This document shows positions 23,268-32,926 of a stretch of DNA of 64,000 nt, piece after piece. This stretch comes from Dechloromonas sp. H13 (GTDB taxonomy: Bacteria > Pseudomonadota > Gammaproteobacteria > Burkholderiales > Rhodocyclaceae): contig NZ_SSXX01000002.1 of NCBI RefSeq assembly GCF_009469615.1, positions 703,380 through 767,379 on the forward strand, given 5' to 3'. The translations under genes and the position numbers were made by a program. The notes below the pieces were generated by a model. It did no database searches. It worked only from the letters and a program-made list of their open reading frames with translations, and was not told where the DNA came from. Position 1 is the stretch's first letter. Each line of letters opens with the position of its first letter.

Positions 23268-23308
23268 TCCTCTCCGGCGGGGCGGATGAATTTCCGCCTC
23301 CCGGACAC

Positions 23309-23321
23309 GTCGACCGCAACC
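23309..23321 (+). repeat. 13-mer GTCGACCGCAACC, intergenic copy
   Basis: Exact copy in the short gap between the convergent MBL-fold and DUF1841 genes, next to a GGCGGA/TCCGCC hairpin (23281-23298). Confidence 0.7.
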
Positions 23322-23328
23322 GGCGGTC

Positions 23329-23760
23329 TCAGATCAGGCTGGCCTTGCGCCGCACGGCGTCTACGTAGGCCAGCGCATCCATCTGCCCCCCCTGGCGCTG
23401 CGCCCGCCAGATCGTTTCGCCCAGGCATTCGAGGATGACGTGCTCGGCTGCGTGCGGGTCGAGGCGCGCGCGCAGGGCCTCGAACGCGGCGCGGATGCCC
23501 GGCGGCTGGTCGATGCTGACCTGCTCGTGAATTGCCAGGTGCAGCGACAGGTGCAGGAAGGGATTCATCTGTCCGCTCTCCGGCGTCCAGTCGTGCTCGA
23601 CCGCCTGCTCGGGATCGTTCAGCAGCGCGTGGTATTCGGGATGGCGGGCGGCGATGTCGGCGGCGGTGACTTCGGCACCGACCAGCGGCAGGCGTTCCTG
23701 GTGCTTCTTCCAGGCGTCGCAGAAAAACCGGCGGACCTGGTCGCGGGAGGGATTAAACAT
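23329..23760 (-). CDS. DUF1841 family protein
   Basis: 143 residues with the conserved betaproteobacterial DUF1841 pattern: MFNPSRDQVRRFF, GQMNPFLHLSLHLAIHEQVSIDQPPGIR and a C-terminal VILECLGETIWRAQRQG. The NPFLHLSLHLAIHEQ segment holds His and Glu residues that might bind metal. Function unknown. Its ATG overlaps the end of the FIST gene, making it the last gene of the Rnf operon. Confidence 0.88.
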   Translation of the reverse strand: MFNPSRDQVRRFFCDAWKKHQERLPLVGAEVTAADIAARHPEYHALLNDPEQAVEHDWTPESGQMNPFLHLSLHLAIHEQVSIDQPPGIRAAFEALRARLDPHAAEHVILECLGETIWRAQRQGGQMDALAYVDAVRRKASLI

Positions 23761-24775
23761 GGGCGCTTTCGTATAACAGGGTGACGACGGCGTTCTGGAA
23801 CAGGCGATTTTCGCCGCCGACCGGCGCGATCTGGCCGCTGCCGTAGGCGCCGACCAGCGGCACGCCGGGAAACTGCTCGCGGAAAGCCAGCAGGTCGCGG
23901 TCGTCGTCGCCGTAGAACAGCGGGCCGCGGCCGAGGCAGGAGAACATGACGGCGAAATCCGGCCTTGTTTCGGGGTTGACCGCAGCCAGCAGCGACTGCC
24001 GCATGTCCTGTTCCGTCGCCAGCGGCTGGCGCATGGCCCAGCGCACCGGTTCGCCGGGGAGCAGGGGGGCGGCCAGCGTCAGCGAGCCGTCGCCGTTGGC
24101 GGTGAGGATGGGCAGGGCCGGCATCCCGGGCTGGCGGACGACAACGAGCTGGTGCAGCGGCGGATTGTTGCGCGCATCGGCCGGCAGGCAGCGCTGCAGG
24201 CTGGCGCTGGCGGCTTGCCCGCCGATGCGCTGCACGTCGTAGCCGTTGACGGCATCGACCGTGAGTTCCCCGCTCAACAGGCGCAGGCCCAACGAACAGG
24301 CCAGCCGTGCCTGCACGCCGGGCAGGCGGGCGGCAGCGCAGGTGTCGTCGGACAGCCGGCCGTGCGCCCAGGCGGCGGCGTCGGCATCGAGCAGGCCGGC
24401 GCGCGGCGGGCCGGCCTGCCAGTCGTAGGGCAGGGTGTGGTGGCCGGTGAACGACAGCAGCGGGGCATCCGGCACCGCCGCCGGCGCCGCTTCGTCCGGC
24501 GCGATGACCAGTGCCGCGGCGCCGGCGTCGTCGAGCAGCCAGCCGCCATCGCTGAGCAGGCCGTAGGCGGTGCAACCGGCGACCTCCAGGGTGCCGGCGG
24601 CACGGGCGGCGGCGACGACGGCCGGCTGTGCGTGGTGCGCGAAGTCGCGGGTGAGAAAGAGGAGAACGCCGGCCGCGCGTTCGCAGCCGGCGCGCGCCAG
24701 CGCCTCGCGGACGGCGGTGGCCGCCAGCTCGGGCGCCGGCTGGCGGCCGCTGACCAGGCAGCTGGCGACCTTCAC
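23753..24775 (-). CDS. FIST-domain sensory protein
   Basis: 340 residues from a GTG that overlaps the nth stop (GTGA). FIST-N (about 5-190: LTRDFAHHAQPAVVAAARAAG, VAGCTAYGLLSDGG) and FIST-C (about 200-335: FSCLGRGPLFYGDDDRDLLAFREQFPGVPLVGAYGSGQIAPVG) are both present. FIST domains are thought to bind small ligands such as amino acids and are usually linked to signalling proteins; here the protein stands alone. Its position in an Rnf-nth operon is unusual. Confidence 0.82.
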   Translation of the reverse strand: MKVASCLVSGRQPAPELAATAVREALARAGCERAAGVLLFLTRDFAHHAQPAVVAAARAAGTLEVAGCTAYGLLSDGGWLLDDAGAAALVIAPDEAAPAAVPDAPLLSFTGHHTLPYDWQAGPPRAGLLDADAAAWAHGRLSDDTCAAARLPGVQARLACSLGLRLLSGELTVDAVNGYDVQRIGGQAASASLQRCLPADARNNPPLHQLVVVRQPGMPALPILTANGDGSLTLAAPLLPGEPVRWAMRQPLATEQDMRQSLLAAVNPETRPDFAVMFSCLGRGPLFYGDDDRDLLAFREQFPGVPLVGAYGSGQIAPVGGENRLFQNAVVTLLYESAHV

Positions 24776-25404
24776 GCCGTCTTGCCCTTGTAGGCGCAGA
24801 GGTCGAACACGACGCAGCATCCGCAATCCGGCTTGCGCGCCTTGCACACGTAGCGGCCGTGCAGGATCAGCCAGTGGTGGGCATCCCGCCTGAACTCGTC
24901 CGGCGTCACGCGCAGCAGCTTTTTTTCGACCTCGTCGACGGTCTTGCCGGGCGCCAGCCCGGTGCGGTTGCCGACCCGGAAGATGTGCGTATCGACGGCG
25001 ATGGTCGGGTGGCCGAAGGCGGTGTTGAGCACCACGTTGGCCGTCTTGCGGCCGACGCCGGGCAGCGCCTCGAGTGCCGCGCGGTCCTCGGGAACCTCGC
25101 CGCCGTGCCGTTCGAGCAGCATGCGGCAGGTGGCGATGACATTCTTCGCCTTGGTCCGGAACAGCCCGATGGTCCTGATGTATTCGGTCAGCCCTTCCTC
25201 GCCGAGTGCCGCCATGGCGGCCGGCGTCGGGGCGACGGGAAAGAGCCGGGCCGTCGCCTTGTTGACGCCGACGTCGGTCGCTTGCGCGGAGAGGATGACG
25301 GCGACCAGCAGCTGGAAGGGCGAGGCGTATTCGAGCTCGGTCGCCGGCGCCGGGTTGGCGGCGCGCAGGCGGGCGTAGAACTCGGCGATGTCGGCTTTTT
25401 TCAT
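24772..25404 (-). CDS. nth: Endonuclease III (DNA glycosylase/AP lyase)
   Basis: 210 residues, the family's normal length. The helix-hairpin-helix LPGVGRKTANVVL contains the catalytic Lys120, VDTHIFRV contains Asp138, and the C-terminal iron-sulfur loop has C187-x6-C194-x2-C197-x5-C203, all at the E. coli positions. It removes oxidised pyrimidines from DNA. Linkage of nth to an rnf operon is classic (rsxABCDGE-nth in E. coli); here an rlmN-family gene lies between. Confidence 0.96.
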   Translation of the reverse strand: MKKADIAEFYARLRAANPAPATELEYASPFQLLVAVILSAQATDVGVNKATARLFPVAPTPAAMAALGEEGLTEYIRTIGLFRTKAKNVIATCRMLLERHGGEVPEDRAALEALPGVGRKTANVVLNTAFGHPTIAVDTHIFRVGNRTGLAPGKTVDEVEKKLLRVTPDEFRRDAHHWLILHGRYVCKARKPDCGCCVVFDLCAYKGKTA

Positions 25405-25414
25405 GGTGGCAGGT

Positions 25415-26473
25415 TCAGGACACGACGGCCAGCGGGATGCTGGCGGGGCGCCGCCGCGGCCGTTCGTCGGCGAATTGCGCGCGCGCCCGCAACTGCCCGC
25501 AGCCGCCGTCGACGTCCTGGCCGGCCGAATCGCGCAGCTTGGTCAGGATGCGCCGGCGATGCAGGCTGCGTACCAGTTCGGCGGCCCGCTCGCCGGGCGG
25601 GCGGCGGAAGGCGAGGGCGTCGACCGTGTTGTAGGGGATCAGGTTCATGATCGCGTACTTGCCGGTCAGCAGGCGGACGATGCCGTCCATTTCCTCGTCG
25701 CTGTCGTTGATGCCTGCGAGCAGCGTCCATTGGTACTGGATCGGGTAGCCGGTGGTGCGTGCGTAGCGTTCGCCTAGTTCGACCAGTTCCTCGGGATCGA
25801 TGCGCGGCGCCTTGGGCAGCAGGCGGGCGCGCAGTTCGGGATTGGTCGAATGCAGCGACAGGGCCAGCGCCGGCACGACGCGCTGCTGCGGTAGACGCTC
25901 GAAAACGCGGTAATCGCCGACCGTCGAGAAGACCAGGTTCTTGTGCCCGATGCCGCCGGCGGTGCCGAGCAGATCGATGGCGTCGAGGACGTTGTCGAGG
26001 TTGTGCGCCGGCTCGCCCATGCCCATGAAGACGACGCGCTTCACCGTGCGCCGGGCGCGCGCAAGGACGACCTGGGCGACGATCTCGGCGCTCTCGACCT
26101 GGCGCAGCAGGCCGTCGCGCCCGGTCATGCAGAACTGGCAGCCGACCGCGCAGCCGACCTGGCTGGAAACGCAGACGCCGTCGCGCGGTAGCAGCACGCT
26201 CTCGACGGTCTGGCCGTCGGCGAGTTCGACCAGTAGCCGTTCCGAGCCATCGGCGCCGGGGTGGGCGGAACGCAGGCGGGCGAGGTTGCGCAGTTCCGCT
26301 TCGAGCCCGGGCAGGGCGGTGCGCAGCGCCAGCGGCAGGTAGTCTTCGGCGCGCTGGCGGCGGGTGCCGGCGGCCAGTGGCCGGGCCGCGGTCCACGCGC
26401 GCAGCACGCGCGCTTCGTGGCAGGGCAGGGCGCCGGCCGCCTGCAGTTTGTGGCGGAGTTGTTCGATGCGCAT
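25415..26473 (-). CDS. RlmN/Cfr-family radical SAM rRNA methyltransferase
   Basis: 352 residues from MRIEQLRHKL; a longer frame overlapping rnfE is rejected. The radical SAM cluster motif is CAVGCQFC, followed by VFMGMGEPAHNLDNVL, STVGDYRVF, ALSLHSTNPELRARLLPKAPR and NLIPYNTV. The methyl-accepting C-terminal cysteine lies in GQDVDGGCGQLRAR (normally AACGQL). The family methylates C2 of 23S rRNA A2503 and some tRNAs. The altered GGC motif and its place inside an Rnf-nth operon suggest a paralogue and not the housekeeping RlmN, which in betaproteobacteria usually sits near ispG. Confidence 0.85.
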   Translation of the reverse strand: MRIEQLRHKLQAAGALPCHEARVLRAWTAARPLAAGTRRQRAEDYLPLALRTALPGLEAELRNLARLRSAHPGADGSERLLVELADGQTVESVLLPRDGVCVSSQVGCAVGCQFCMTGRDGLLRQVESAEIVAQVVLARARRTVKRVVFMGMGEPAHNLDNVLDAIDLLGTAGGIGHKNLVFSTVGDYRVFERLPQQRVVPALALSLHSTNPELRARLLPKAPRIDPEELVELGERYARTTGYPIQYQWTLLAGINDSDEEMDGIVRLLTGKYAIMNLIPYNTVDALAFRRPPGERAAELVRSLHRRRILTKLRDSAGQDVDGGCGQLRARAQFADERPRRRPASIPLAVVS

Positions 26474-26501
26474 GGCGCGCGAAGGCGGGCGGGCCGGCGG
26501 C

Positions 26502-27191
26502 TCAGTGGGCGCCGGCGGTGGCCACCGACGCCGGCGGCTTGCGCTGGGCGCGCGCAGCGGCGCGGGCATCCATCCAGTTCTTCCAGGCGATCATGCAGCC
26601 GAGCAGGATGAAGGCGCCGGGCGGCAGCAGGGCGAGGAGGAAGCCGGGATAGCTTTCGGGCAGCAGCTGGATCGGCTGCAGGCTGGGGAAGACCATGTCG
26701 ATGCCGCCGAACAGCGTGCCGCTGCCGAGCAGTTCGCGCATGCCGCCGAGCAGGGCCAGGGTCCACAGCATGCCGACGCCCATGAAGACACCGTCGAAGG
26801 TGGATTGCAGCGGTGGGTTCTTGGCGGCGAAGGCTTCGACGCGGGCGAGCACGATGCAGTTGGTGACGATCAGCGGGATGAAGATGCCGAGCACCAGATA
26901 CAGCTCGTGCAGATTGGCGTTGAACAGCAGGTCGACAACGGTGACCAGCGCGGCGACGATGAGGATGAAGACCGGGATGCGAATCTCGTGCGGGATGAAA
27001 TTGCGCAGCGAGGCGACGGCGACGTTGGACAGCGCCATCACCAGGATCGTCGCGAGCGACAGCATGATGCCGTTGACCGCGTTGGTGGTCACCGCCAGCA
27101 GCGGGCACAGGCCGAGGATCTGCACGATCGAGGTGTTCTGTTTCCAGACGCCGTTGTGGGCGATGGTGCGGAATTCGTCGCGGGTGATCAT
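26502..27191 (-). CDS. rnfE: Rnf electron-transport complex subunit E
   Basis: 229 residues, ATGA overlap with rnfG. Six membrane helices typical of RnfE/NqrD (NGVWKQNTSIVQILGLCPLLAVTTNAVNGI, IFIPLIVTNCIVLARVEAFAAKN). The paired Cys in the half-membrane helices, C29 (ILGLCPLL) and C108 (IVTNCIVL), match the residues that hold a membrane [2Fe-2S] centre in Rnf/Nqr. Rnf couples ferredoxin-NAD electron transfer to ion movement or keeps low-potential electron carriers reduced. The C-terminal Ala-rich tail is not conserved. Confidence 0.95.
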   Translation of the reverse strand: MITRDEFRTIAHNGVWKQNTSIVQILGLCPLLAVTTNAVNGIMLSLATILVMALSNVAVASLRNFIPHEIRIPVFILIVAALVTVVDLLFNANLHELYLVLGIFIPLIVTNCIVLARVEAFAAKNPPLQSTFDGVFMGVGMLWTLALLGGMRELLGSGTLFGGIDMVFPSLQPIQLLPESYPGFLLALLPPGAFILLGCMIAWKNWMDARAAARAQRKPPASVATAGAH

Positions 27192-27856
27192 TTGGCGGCT
27201 CCCGTTTCGGCAAAAATCTGGTCGCGGTTGGCGGCGGCCCACTTGACGGCCTTCAGTACGGCCTTGGACACGGCGCGCGGGGTGACGGTTGCGCCCGCGT
27301 GATAGTCGATGCGGCCGCCGTCCTTCTTCACCTTCCACTCGTTGTCGGCGACCTGGGCCAGCGACAGGCCGGCGAACTGGGTGATCCATGGATGGGTCTT
27401 GTTCTTGTCCTTCTTGACCTCGATGTAGTCGCCGAGCCCCGGGGTCTCCTTGTGCTGGGTGACGCGCACGCCGGCCACCTGGCCGTCGGCGCGCACGGCG
27501 ACGATCAGCCGGATCTTGCCGGCGTAGCCGTCCGGCGCGACCGATTCGAAGACCATGGCCACCGGTTGGCCGCCCTTGCGCGCGCGGTAGAGGGCGGTCG
27601 GATCGGCGAGGCCGAGTTCCGGCGTCGGCGGCAGGGTGATGGTGTCGGCGAGCAGCGCGTTGTCGTATTCGCTGCGCGGCAGCACCTCGTCGACCAGCTT
27701 CATCTTCTCCTCGGCGGCCGAGGCTTCGATCGCCGGCTTGGTCCACAGGTAGGCGCCGGACAGCAGGCCGGTGAAGATGATGACGAAGACGAAGAGGATC
27801 GCCGCCGTGCGCGCGGCCATGCCGGCGGCGGAAAATTCCTTGGGTACCGCGGTCAT
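27188..27856 (-). CDS. rnfG: Rnf electron-transport complex subunit G
   Basis: 222 residues. One N-terminal membrane helix (about 16-40) is followed by a periplasmic FMN-binding domain whose HAGATVTPRAVSKAV segment carries the threonine that is covalently flavinylated in the family (S/T-G-A-T-x-T). The GLGDYIEVKKDK region is also conserved. Coupled by overlap to rnfD and rnfE. Confidence 0.95.
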   Translation of the reverse strand: MTAVPKEFSAAGMAARTAAILFVFVIIFTGLLSGAYLWTKPAIEASAAEEKMKLVDEVLPRSEYDNALLADTITLPPTPELGLADPTALYRARKGGQPVAMVFESVAPDGYAGKIRLIVAVRADGQVAGVRVTQHKETPGLGDYIEVKKDKNKTHPWITQFAGLSLAQVADNEWKVKKDGGRIDYHAGATVTPRAVSKAVLKAVKWAAANRDQIFAETGAAK

Positions 27857-28869
27857 GCCTTGTCCTTCATGCCGAAGATCGGCGGCTGGGTCAGCAGGTC
27901 GATCAGCGGCGCGCACAGGTTCATCAGCAGCACGGCGAAGGCGACGCCGTCCGGGTAGCCGCCGAAGACGCGGATGATGTAGGCGAGCAGGCCGGCGCCG
28001 GCGCCGAAGATCAGCTTGCCGCGTGGCGTCGTGCAGCCGGAGACGGGGTCGGTGGCGATGAAGAAGGCACCGATCATGGCGCCGCCGGAGAACAGGTGGA
28101 ATAGCGGGCTGGCGAACTGCGCCGGCTTGTACAGCCAGAGCGCGCCGGAGATCAGCACCAGCGCGCCGATGAAGGCGACCGGCACGTGCCAGGTGATCAG
28201 CTTGCGCTGCCACAGCCACAGGCCGCCGAGCAGGTAGCCGGCGGCCACCCATTCCCAGCCGCGCCCGGCGAAGTTGCCGAAGATGTCCTGGTTGGCCAGC
28301 AGCTGGGCGACGTCGACGCCGCTGTCGCCGAGCTTGAGCGCCGTCTTCAGAGCATCGAGCGGCGTCGCGCCGGACAGCGCATCGACGCGCGGCGCCAGGC
28401 CGAGGATGACGTTGAGCTGCTCGACCAGCGGCATCTGCAGGCCGACGCTCGGCCACTGCGACATCAGCGCCGGGAAGGAAACGATGCAGACGGCGAAGGC
28501 GACCATCGCCGGGTTGAACGGGTTCTGCCCGAGGCCGCCGTAAAGGTGCTTGGCGACGACGATGGCGAACACGGTGCCGAGGGCGACCAGCCACCACGGG
28601 GCGAGCGGCGGGAAGGTGAGGGCGATCAGCCAGGCGGTGACGACGGCCGAGCCGTCGGAGAGGAACATCGCCTGCGGCTTGCCGCGCAGCTTGAGCATCA
28701 GCGATTCGGCGAGCAGCGCGGCGGCCGAGGCGATTGCCAGCTGGACCAGGATGGCCGGGCCGATCAGCCAGGCGTAGGCGACGATGCCGGGCACCAGCGC
28801 GATGCAGACCTGTGTCATGACCTGGCTGACGCTGACGTCCTTGAGGAGATAGGGGGCGGGGGCGAACAT
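27853..28869 (-). CDS. rnfD: Rnf electron-transport complex subunit D
   Basis: 338 residues, nine or so membrane helices. The conserved LSGATPLDALK segment contains the threonine that carries covalent FMN in RnfD/NqrB. FNPAMVAFAVCIVSFP and GYPDGVAFAVLLMNLCAPLID are typical family stretches. The ATG shares a base with the rnfC stop, and the gene overlaps rnfG. Confidence 0.95.
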   Translation of the reverse strand: MFAPAPYLLKDVSVSQVMTQVCIALVPGIVAYAWLIGPAILVQLAIASAAALLAESLMLKLRGKPQAMFLSDGSAVVTAWLIALTFPPLAPWWLVALGTVFAIVVAKHLYGGLGQNPFNPAMVAFAVCIVSFPALMSQWPSVGLQMPLVEQLNVILGLAPRVDALSGATPLDALKTALKLGDSGVDVAQLLANQDIFGNFAGRGWEWVAAGYLLGGLWLWQRKLITWHVPVAFIGALVLISGALWLYKPAQFASPLFHLFSGGAMIGAFFIATDPVSGCTTPRGKLIFGAGAGLLAYIIRVFGGYPDGVAFAVLLMNLCAPLIDLLTQPPIFGMKDKA

Positions 28870-30602
28870 CACTCGGTTTTCTCGCCGGCCGGGCTGGCCG
28901 CGTCGGCGTCGGTCAGGTGGGCGACCTGGCGGCGCGCTTCGATTTCGTCGATTTCCTTCTGCTGGGCGCCGCTCAGCGCCTCGACATTCTTCGGCTGGGC
29001 GGCTTCGCGTTGCGCCTTGGCGCGCGCCATGGCCGCCTCGATGGTGGCCTTTTTGGCCTCTTTTGCGGCGTCGACCGCAGCAGGCGCCACTTCCGGCGCG
29101 GCCGCGGCGGTCTCCGCTGCGTCGCCCCCGGCGGCGGCCGCGGCCGCCGCTTCCGCCGCCTTCTTGGCGGCCTGGGCGGCGGCGGCCCTGGCCAGCTTTT
29201 CGGCCTTTTCCGCCTTTTCGCGCTCCTCGCGCAACTGCTTGAACTCGAAACGCGCCTTGGCACCGTCGGCTGCGTTCTTCTCGCGTTCGCGCGCCCAGAT
29301 CTCGCTCTTGGCGAAGCGGAAATACTGGACCAGCGGAATGCGCGACGGGCAGACGAAGGAACAGCAGCCGCATTCGATGCAATCGAAGATGTGGTACTCC
29401 TGCGTCTTGCCAAAGTTTTTGGCGCGGGCGAACCAGTACATCTCGAACGGTTGCAGTTCGTGCGGGCAGGCCTGGGCACACGCGCCGCAGCGGATGCACG
29501 GCATTTCCGGCGGCTTGGGCGGGAACAGGCGGTCGTCGTGGGCGATCAGGCAGTTGGTTGCCTTGACCACCGGCACGTGCGGGTCGGGCACCAGGAAGCC
29601 CATCATCGGGCCGCCCATGATGATGCCGTCGGTATCCGGGTGCGGTGTGGCGAGCTTGAGCAGCTCGTCCATCGGCGTGCCGATCAGCACTTCGTAGTTG
29701 CGCGGTGCGTGGACATTGCCGGTGACGGTGACCAGGCGCGAAACGACCGGCTCGCCGTGGGCGATGGCACGCCACGCAGTGTAGGCGGTGGCGACGTTGA
29801 AGCACTGGACGCCGAGGTCGGTCGAGCGCTTGGCGGCCGGCACCTCCTTGCCGGTCAGGACGCGGATCAGCTGCTTGGCGCCGCCGGCCGGATAGAGCGT
29901 CGGCACCGGGACGACCAAAAACGGCTCCTGCAGCGCGTCGACCGCAGCACGCATGGCGGCGGCGGCTTCCGGCTTGTTGTCTTCGATACCGATCAGCACC
30001 TTCTTCGGCTGCAGCAGGTCGCGGAAGATGCCGATGCCGCGCACGACTTCCTCGGCGCGCTCGCGCATCAGGAGGTCGTCGCAGGTGATGAAGGGCTCGC
30101 ACTCGGCGCCGTTGATGATCAGTTCTTCCATCGGCACCGTCTTCGAGGCGGTCAGCTTGCCGTGGGTCGGGAAGACGGCGCCGCCGAGGCCGACGACGCC
30201 GGCCTGCTGCAGGCGTTCGCGAACTTCCTCGGGGGTCAGGGCCTTGTAGTCGACGGCCTCACGGGGAATCCACTCGTCCCTGCCGTCCGGCTCGATGACC
30301 ACGCACAGCGCGTCGAGGCCCGAAGGATGGGGCTGCACGTGCATCGCCACCTCGACGACGGTGCCCGAGGTCGGGGCATGCACGGCGGCGGAGATCCAGC
30401 CGTCGGCCTCGCCGATCAACTGGCCCTTCAGCACCTTGTCGCCGGCCGCGACGACCGGTCGCGGCGTGCCGCCGATGCTCTGGTGCAGCGGCACGACGAG
30501 GCGCGACGGCAACGGCGCCTGGGCGATCGGCAGGGTGACGGATTGCGTCTTGTTGGTCGGCGGCTTGACCCCGCCCTTGAACTTGAACAGGTTCATCAGC
30601 AT
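28869..30602 (-). CDS. rnfC: Rnf electron-transport complex subunit C
   Basis: 577 residues. The N-terminal half has the flavin/NADH-binding region (GLGGAVFPTHGKL, ELIINGAECEPFITCDDLLM). Two 4Fe-4S ferredoxin motifs follow, CIRCGACAQACP and CIECGCCSFVCP. After about residue 440 comes a 130-residue Ala/Glu/Lys-rich, coiled-coil-like tail, as in many proteobacterial RnfC proteins but of variable length. RnfC is the peripheral entry subunit for electrons. Two internal TGCGGTCGAC decamers (29070, 29937) look like ordinary A-V-D codons. Confidence 0.95.
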   Translation of the reverse strand: MLMNLFKFKGGVKPPTNKTQSVTLPIAQAPLPSRLVVPLHQSIGGTPRPVVAAGDKVLKGQLIGEADGWISAAVHAPTSGTVVEVAMHVQPHPSGLDALCVVIEPDGRDEWIPREAVDYKALTPEEVRERLQQAGVVGLGGAVFPTHGKLTASKTVPMEELIINGAECEPFITCDDLLMRERAEEVVRGIGIFRDLLQPKKVLIGIEDNKPEAAAAMRAAVDALQEPFLVVPVPTLYPAGGAKQLIRVLTGKEVPAAKRSTDLGVQCFNVATAYTAWRAIAHGEPVVSRLVTVTGNVHAPRNYEVLIGTPMDELLKLATPHPDTDGIIMGGPMMGFLVPDPHVPVVKATNCLIAHDDRLFPPKPPEMPCIRCGACAQACPHELQPFEMYWFARAKNFGKTQEYHIFDCIECGCCSFVCPSRIPLVQYFRFAKSEIWAREREKNAADGAKARFEFKQLREEREKAEKAEKLARAAAAQAAKKAAEAAAAAAAGGDAAETAAAAPEVAPAAVDAAKEAKKATIEAAMARAKAQREAAQPKNVEALSGAQQKEIDEIEARRQVAHLTDADAASPAGEKTE

Positions 30603-31162
30603 CAGGCAGCCTCTTTCAGCGCGGCGGCCTTGATTTCTACCACGGGGTATTTCCACTTCCAGTTGTCGATGTTCTCAGCGATCGGCTCCATGCGGATGCA
30701 TTCGACCGGGCACGGCGGCAGGCACAGTTCGCAGCCGGTGCACAGCGGGGCGACGATGGTGTGCATCTGCTTGGCGGCGCCGACGATGGCATCGACCGGA
30801 CAGGCCTGGATGCACAGCGTGCAGCCGATGCAGGTGTTTTCGTCGATGATGGCTATCTGCTTGGGCTTTTCCTCGGCATCCAGCGGCTTGACCTCGCGGC
30901 CGAGCAGGTCCGCCAGGCGCTGCACGCCCTCGACGCCGCCCGGCGGGCACTTGTTGATTTCCTCGCCCTTGGCGATCGCTTCAGCGTAGGGTTTGCAGCC
31001 CGGGTAGCCGCACTGGCCGCATTGCGTCTGCGGCAGGATGGCGTCGATCTTGTCGACCAGCGGGTCGCCCTCGACCTTGAACTTGATCGAGGCGAAGCCG
31101 AGCGCGGCACCGAGCACGACGGCGCCGAGGGCCATGATGGCGATGGCGAGCAGGATGTCCAT
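30602..31162 (-). CDS. rnfB: Rnf electron-transport complex subunit B (polyferredoxin)
   Basis: 186 residues. One N-terminal membrane helix, then a [16 protein letters not shown]...CPPGG 4Fe-4S domain and two ferredoxin motifs ([16 protein letters not shown] and [16 protein letters not shown]). It is the cytoplasmic electron relay of Rnf. It starts 5 bp after rnfA and its stop overlaps the rnfC ATG. Confidence 0.96.
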   Translation of the reverse strand: MDILLAIAIMALGAVVLGAALGFASIKFKVEGDPLVDKIDAILPQTQCGQCGYPGCKPYAEAIAKGEEINKCPPGGVEGVQRLADLLGREVKPLDAEEKPKQIAIIDENTCIGCTLCIQACPVDAIVGAAKQMHTIVAPLCTGCELCLPPCPVECIRMEPIAENIDNWKWKYPVVEIKAAALKEAA

Positions 31163-31167
31163 GGCGC

Positions 31168-31752
31168 CTACTGGTACTTGTCCAGGCCGGCGAAGCCCAT
31201 GAAGGCGAGCGCCATCAGGCCGGCGGTGACCATGGCGATGGCGACGCCGCGGAAATAAACAGGCACTTCGGCGCCCTCGACGCGCTCGCGGATGCCGGCG
31301 AAGAGGATCAGCACCAGCGAGAAGCCGACCGCGCTGCCGGCACCGAAAAGGAGCGACTCGACGAAGTTGTGGCCGTTGGCGATGTTGAGCAGCGGCACGC
31401 CGAGCACGGCGCAGTTGGTGGTGATCAGCGGCAGGTAGATGCCCAGTGTCTGCTGCAGCGTCGGCGAGGTCTTGGCGATGACCATCTCGGTCAGCTGGAC
31501 GATGGCGGCGATGGTGACGATGAAGGACAGCGTGCGCAGGTATTCCAGCCCGAAGGGCATGAGCAGGAAATGGTCGATGATGTAGCTCGCCCCAGTCGCC
31601 ATGGTCAGCACGAAGGTCGTCGCGGCGCCCATGCCGTAGGCGGTCTCCAGCTTCTTGGAAACGCCCATGAAGGGGCAAAGACCGAGGATCTTCACCAGCA
31701 CGACGTTGTTGACCAGCACCGCGCCGACGAGGATGAAAAGGTAGTGGCTCAT
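31168..31752 (-). CDS. rnfA: Rnf electron-transport complex subunit A
   Basis: 194 residues, six membrane helices, the first gene of the operon. [21 protein letters not shown] and [21 protein letters not shown] carry the two cysteines (C26 and C113 region) that, with RnfE, hold the membrane iron-sulfur centre. The 73-bp gap to pyrD must contain the operon promoter. Confidence 0.96.
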   Translation of the reverse strand: MSHYLFILVGAVLVNNVVLVKILGLCPFMGVSKKLETAYGMGAATTFVLTMATGASYIIDHFLLMPFGLEYLRTLSFIVTIAAIVQLTEMVIAKTSPTLQQTLGIYLPLITTNCAVLGVPLLNIANGHNFVESLLFGAGSAVGFSLVLILFAGIRERVEGAEVPVYFRGVAIAMVTAGLMALAFMGFAGLDKYQ

Positions 31753-31825
31753 GGATTGGGGAGGAATCGAGGCCCGTATTATCCGGCTTTGCCGCGGCGC
31801 GAACAACCGCAAGGAAAATAAGGGC

Positions 31826-32869
31826 TTAGACCTTTTTCTTCATTACATATGCCAGAGTATCGGCCACTTCTCTGACGAGATCCGGACCGCGGTAGATGAA
31901 ACCGCTGTAGAACTGCACCAGGCTGGCGCCGGCGCGGACCTTTTCGGCCGCGTCCTCGCCACCCATGATGCCGCCGACGCCGATGATCGGCAGTTCGCCG
32001 GCGAGCGCCGTCGCCAGCTTTTTCAGCACGTCGGTCGACTTGCGGAAGACTGGCGCCCCCGAGAGGCCGCCGGCTTCGTCGGCGTTCGGCAGGCCCTCGA
32101 CGCCGTCGCGCGACAGCGTGGTGTTGGTGGCGATGACGCCGTCCATCCTATGGCGGCGCAAGGCGTCGGCGATCGCCGCGATCTGCTGGTCGTCGAGGTC
32201 GGGGGCGATCTTGAGCGCCAGCGGCACGTACCTGCCGTGCTTGTCGGCGAGCACTTCCTGGCGCGCCTTCAGCTGCGCCAGCAGGTCGTCGAGTGCCTCG
32301 TCCTTCTGCAGCTCGCGCAGGTTCTTGGTGTTGGGCGACGAAATGTTGACGGTGACGTAGCTGGCGTCGTTGTAGACCTTGTTCAGGCAGATCAGGTAGT
32401 CGTCGGCGGCGTGCTCGATCGGCGTCGTCGCGTTCTTGCCGATGTTGATGCCGAGGATGCCGCCTTCTTTCGGGAATTTCGCCATCCGCACGTTTTCCAG
32501 CAGGCGGTCGACGCCGGCGTTGTTGAAGCCCATGCGGTTGATGATGCCCTGCGCTTCCGGAATGCGGAACAGGCGCGGACGCGGGTTGCCGTCCTGCGGC
32601 TTGGGCGTCACGGTGCCGATCTCGATGAAGCCGAAGCCGAGCCGGGCCAGCGCGTCGATGTGGTCGCCGTTCTTGTCCAGCCCGGCGGCGAGGCCGACCG
32701 GGTTGGGAAATTTCAGGCCCATGGCCTCGACCGGGCAGGGTGTCACCGGCTTGGCCAGGCAGCCGGCGAAGCCGGTGGCGTTCAGGAAGGAAACGCCGCT
32801 CATGCCGATGCCGTGGGCAGTCTCGGCGTCGAGGGCGAAGAAGAATTTGCGGATGAGTGGATAGAGCAT
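31826..32869 (-). CDS. pyrD: Dihydroorotate dehydrogenase (quinone), class 2
   Basis: 347 residues. The N-terminal helix pair ([22 protein letters not shown]) is the membrane-associated, quinone-binding extension of class 2 enzymes. The FMN barrel shows [16 protein letters not shown], the catalytic serine segment [37 protein letters not shown] and [33 protein letters not shown]. It oxidises dihydroorotate to orotate in pyrimidine synthesis and feeds electrons to the quinone pool. Confidence 0.97.
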   Translation of the reverse strand: MLYPLIRKFFFALDAETAHGIGMSGVSFLNATGFAGCLAKPVTPCPVEAMGLKFPNPVGLAAGLDKNGDHIDALARLGFGFIEIGTVTPKPQDGNPRPRLFRIPEAQGIINRMGFNNAGVDRLLENVRMAKFPKEGGILGINIGKNATTPIEHAADDYLICLNKVYNDASYVTVNISSPNTKNLRELQKDEALDDLLAQLKARQEVLADKHGRYVPLALKIAPDLDDQQIAAIADALRRHRMDGVIATNTTLSRDGVEGLPNADEAGGLSGAPVFRKSTDVLKKLATALAGELPIIGVGGIMGGEDAAEKVRAGASLVQFYSGFIYRGPDLVREVADTLAYVMKKKV

Positions 32870-32926
32870 GGGTCGCGATTTTACCGCATTGCAGCAAATT
32901 CCCGGTGTCCGGGATCGCGTTTTCCA

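Noticed and set aside
28917..30989. 690-codon plus-strand frame opposite rnfC/rnfB
   Set aside because: Shadow of strongly conserved Rnf genes; composition is typical of GC-rich antisense translation.
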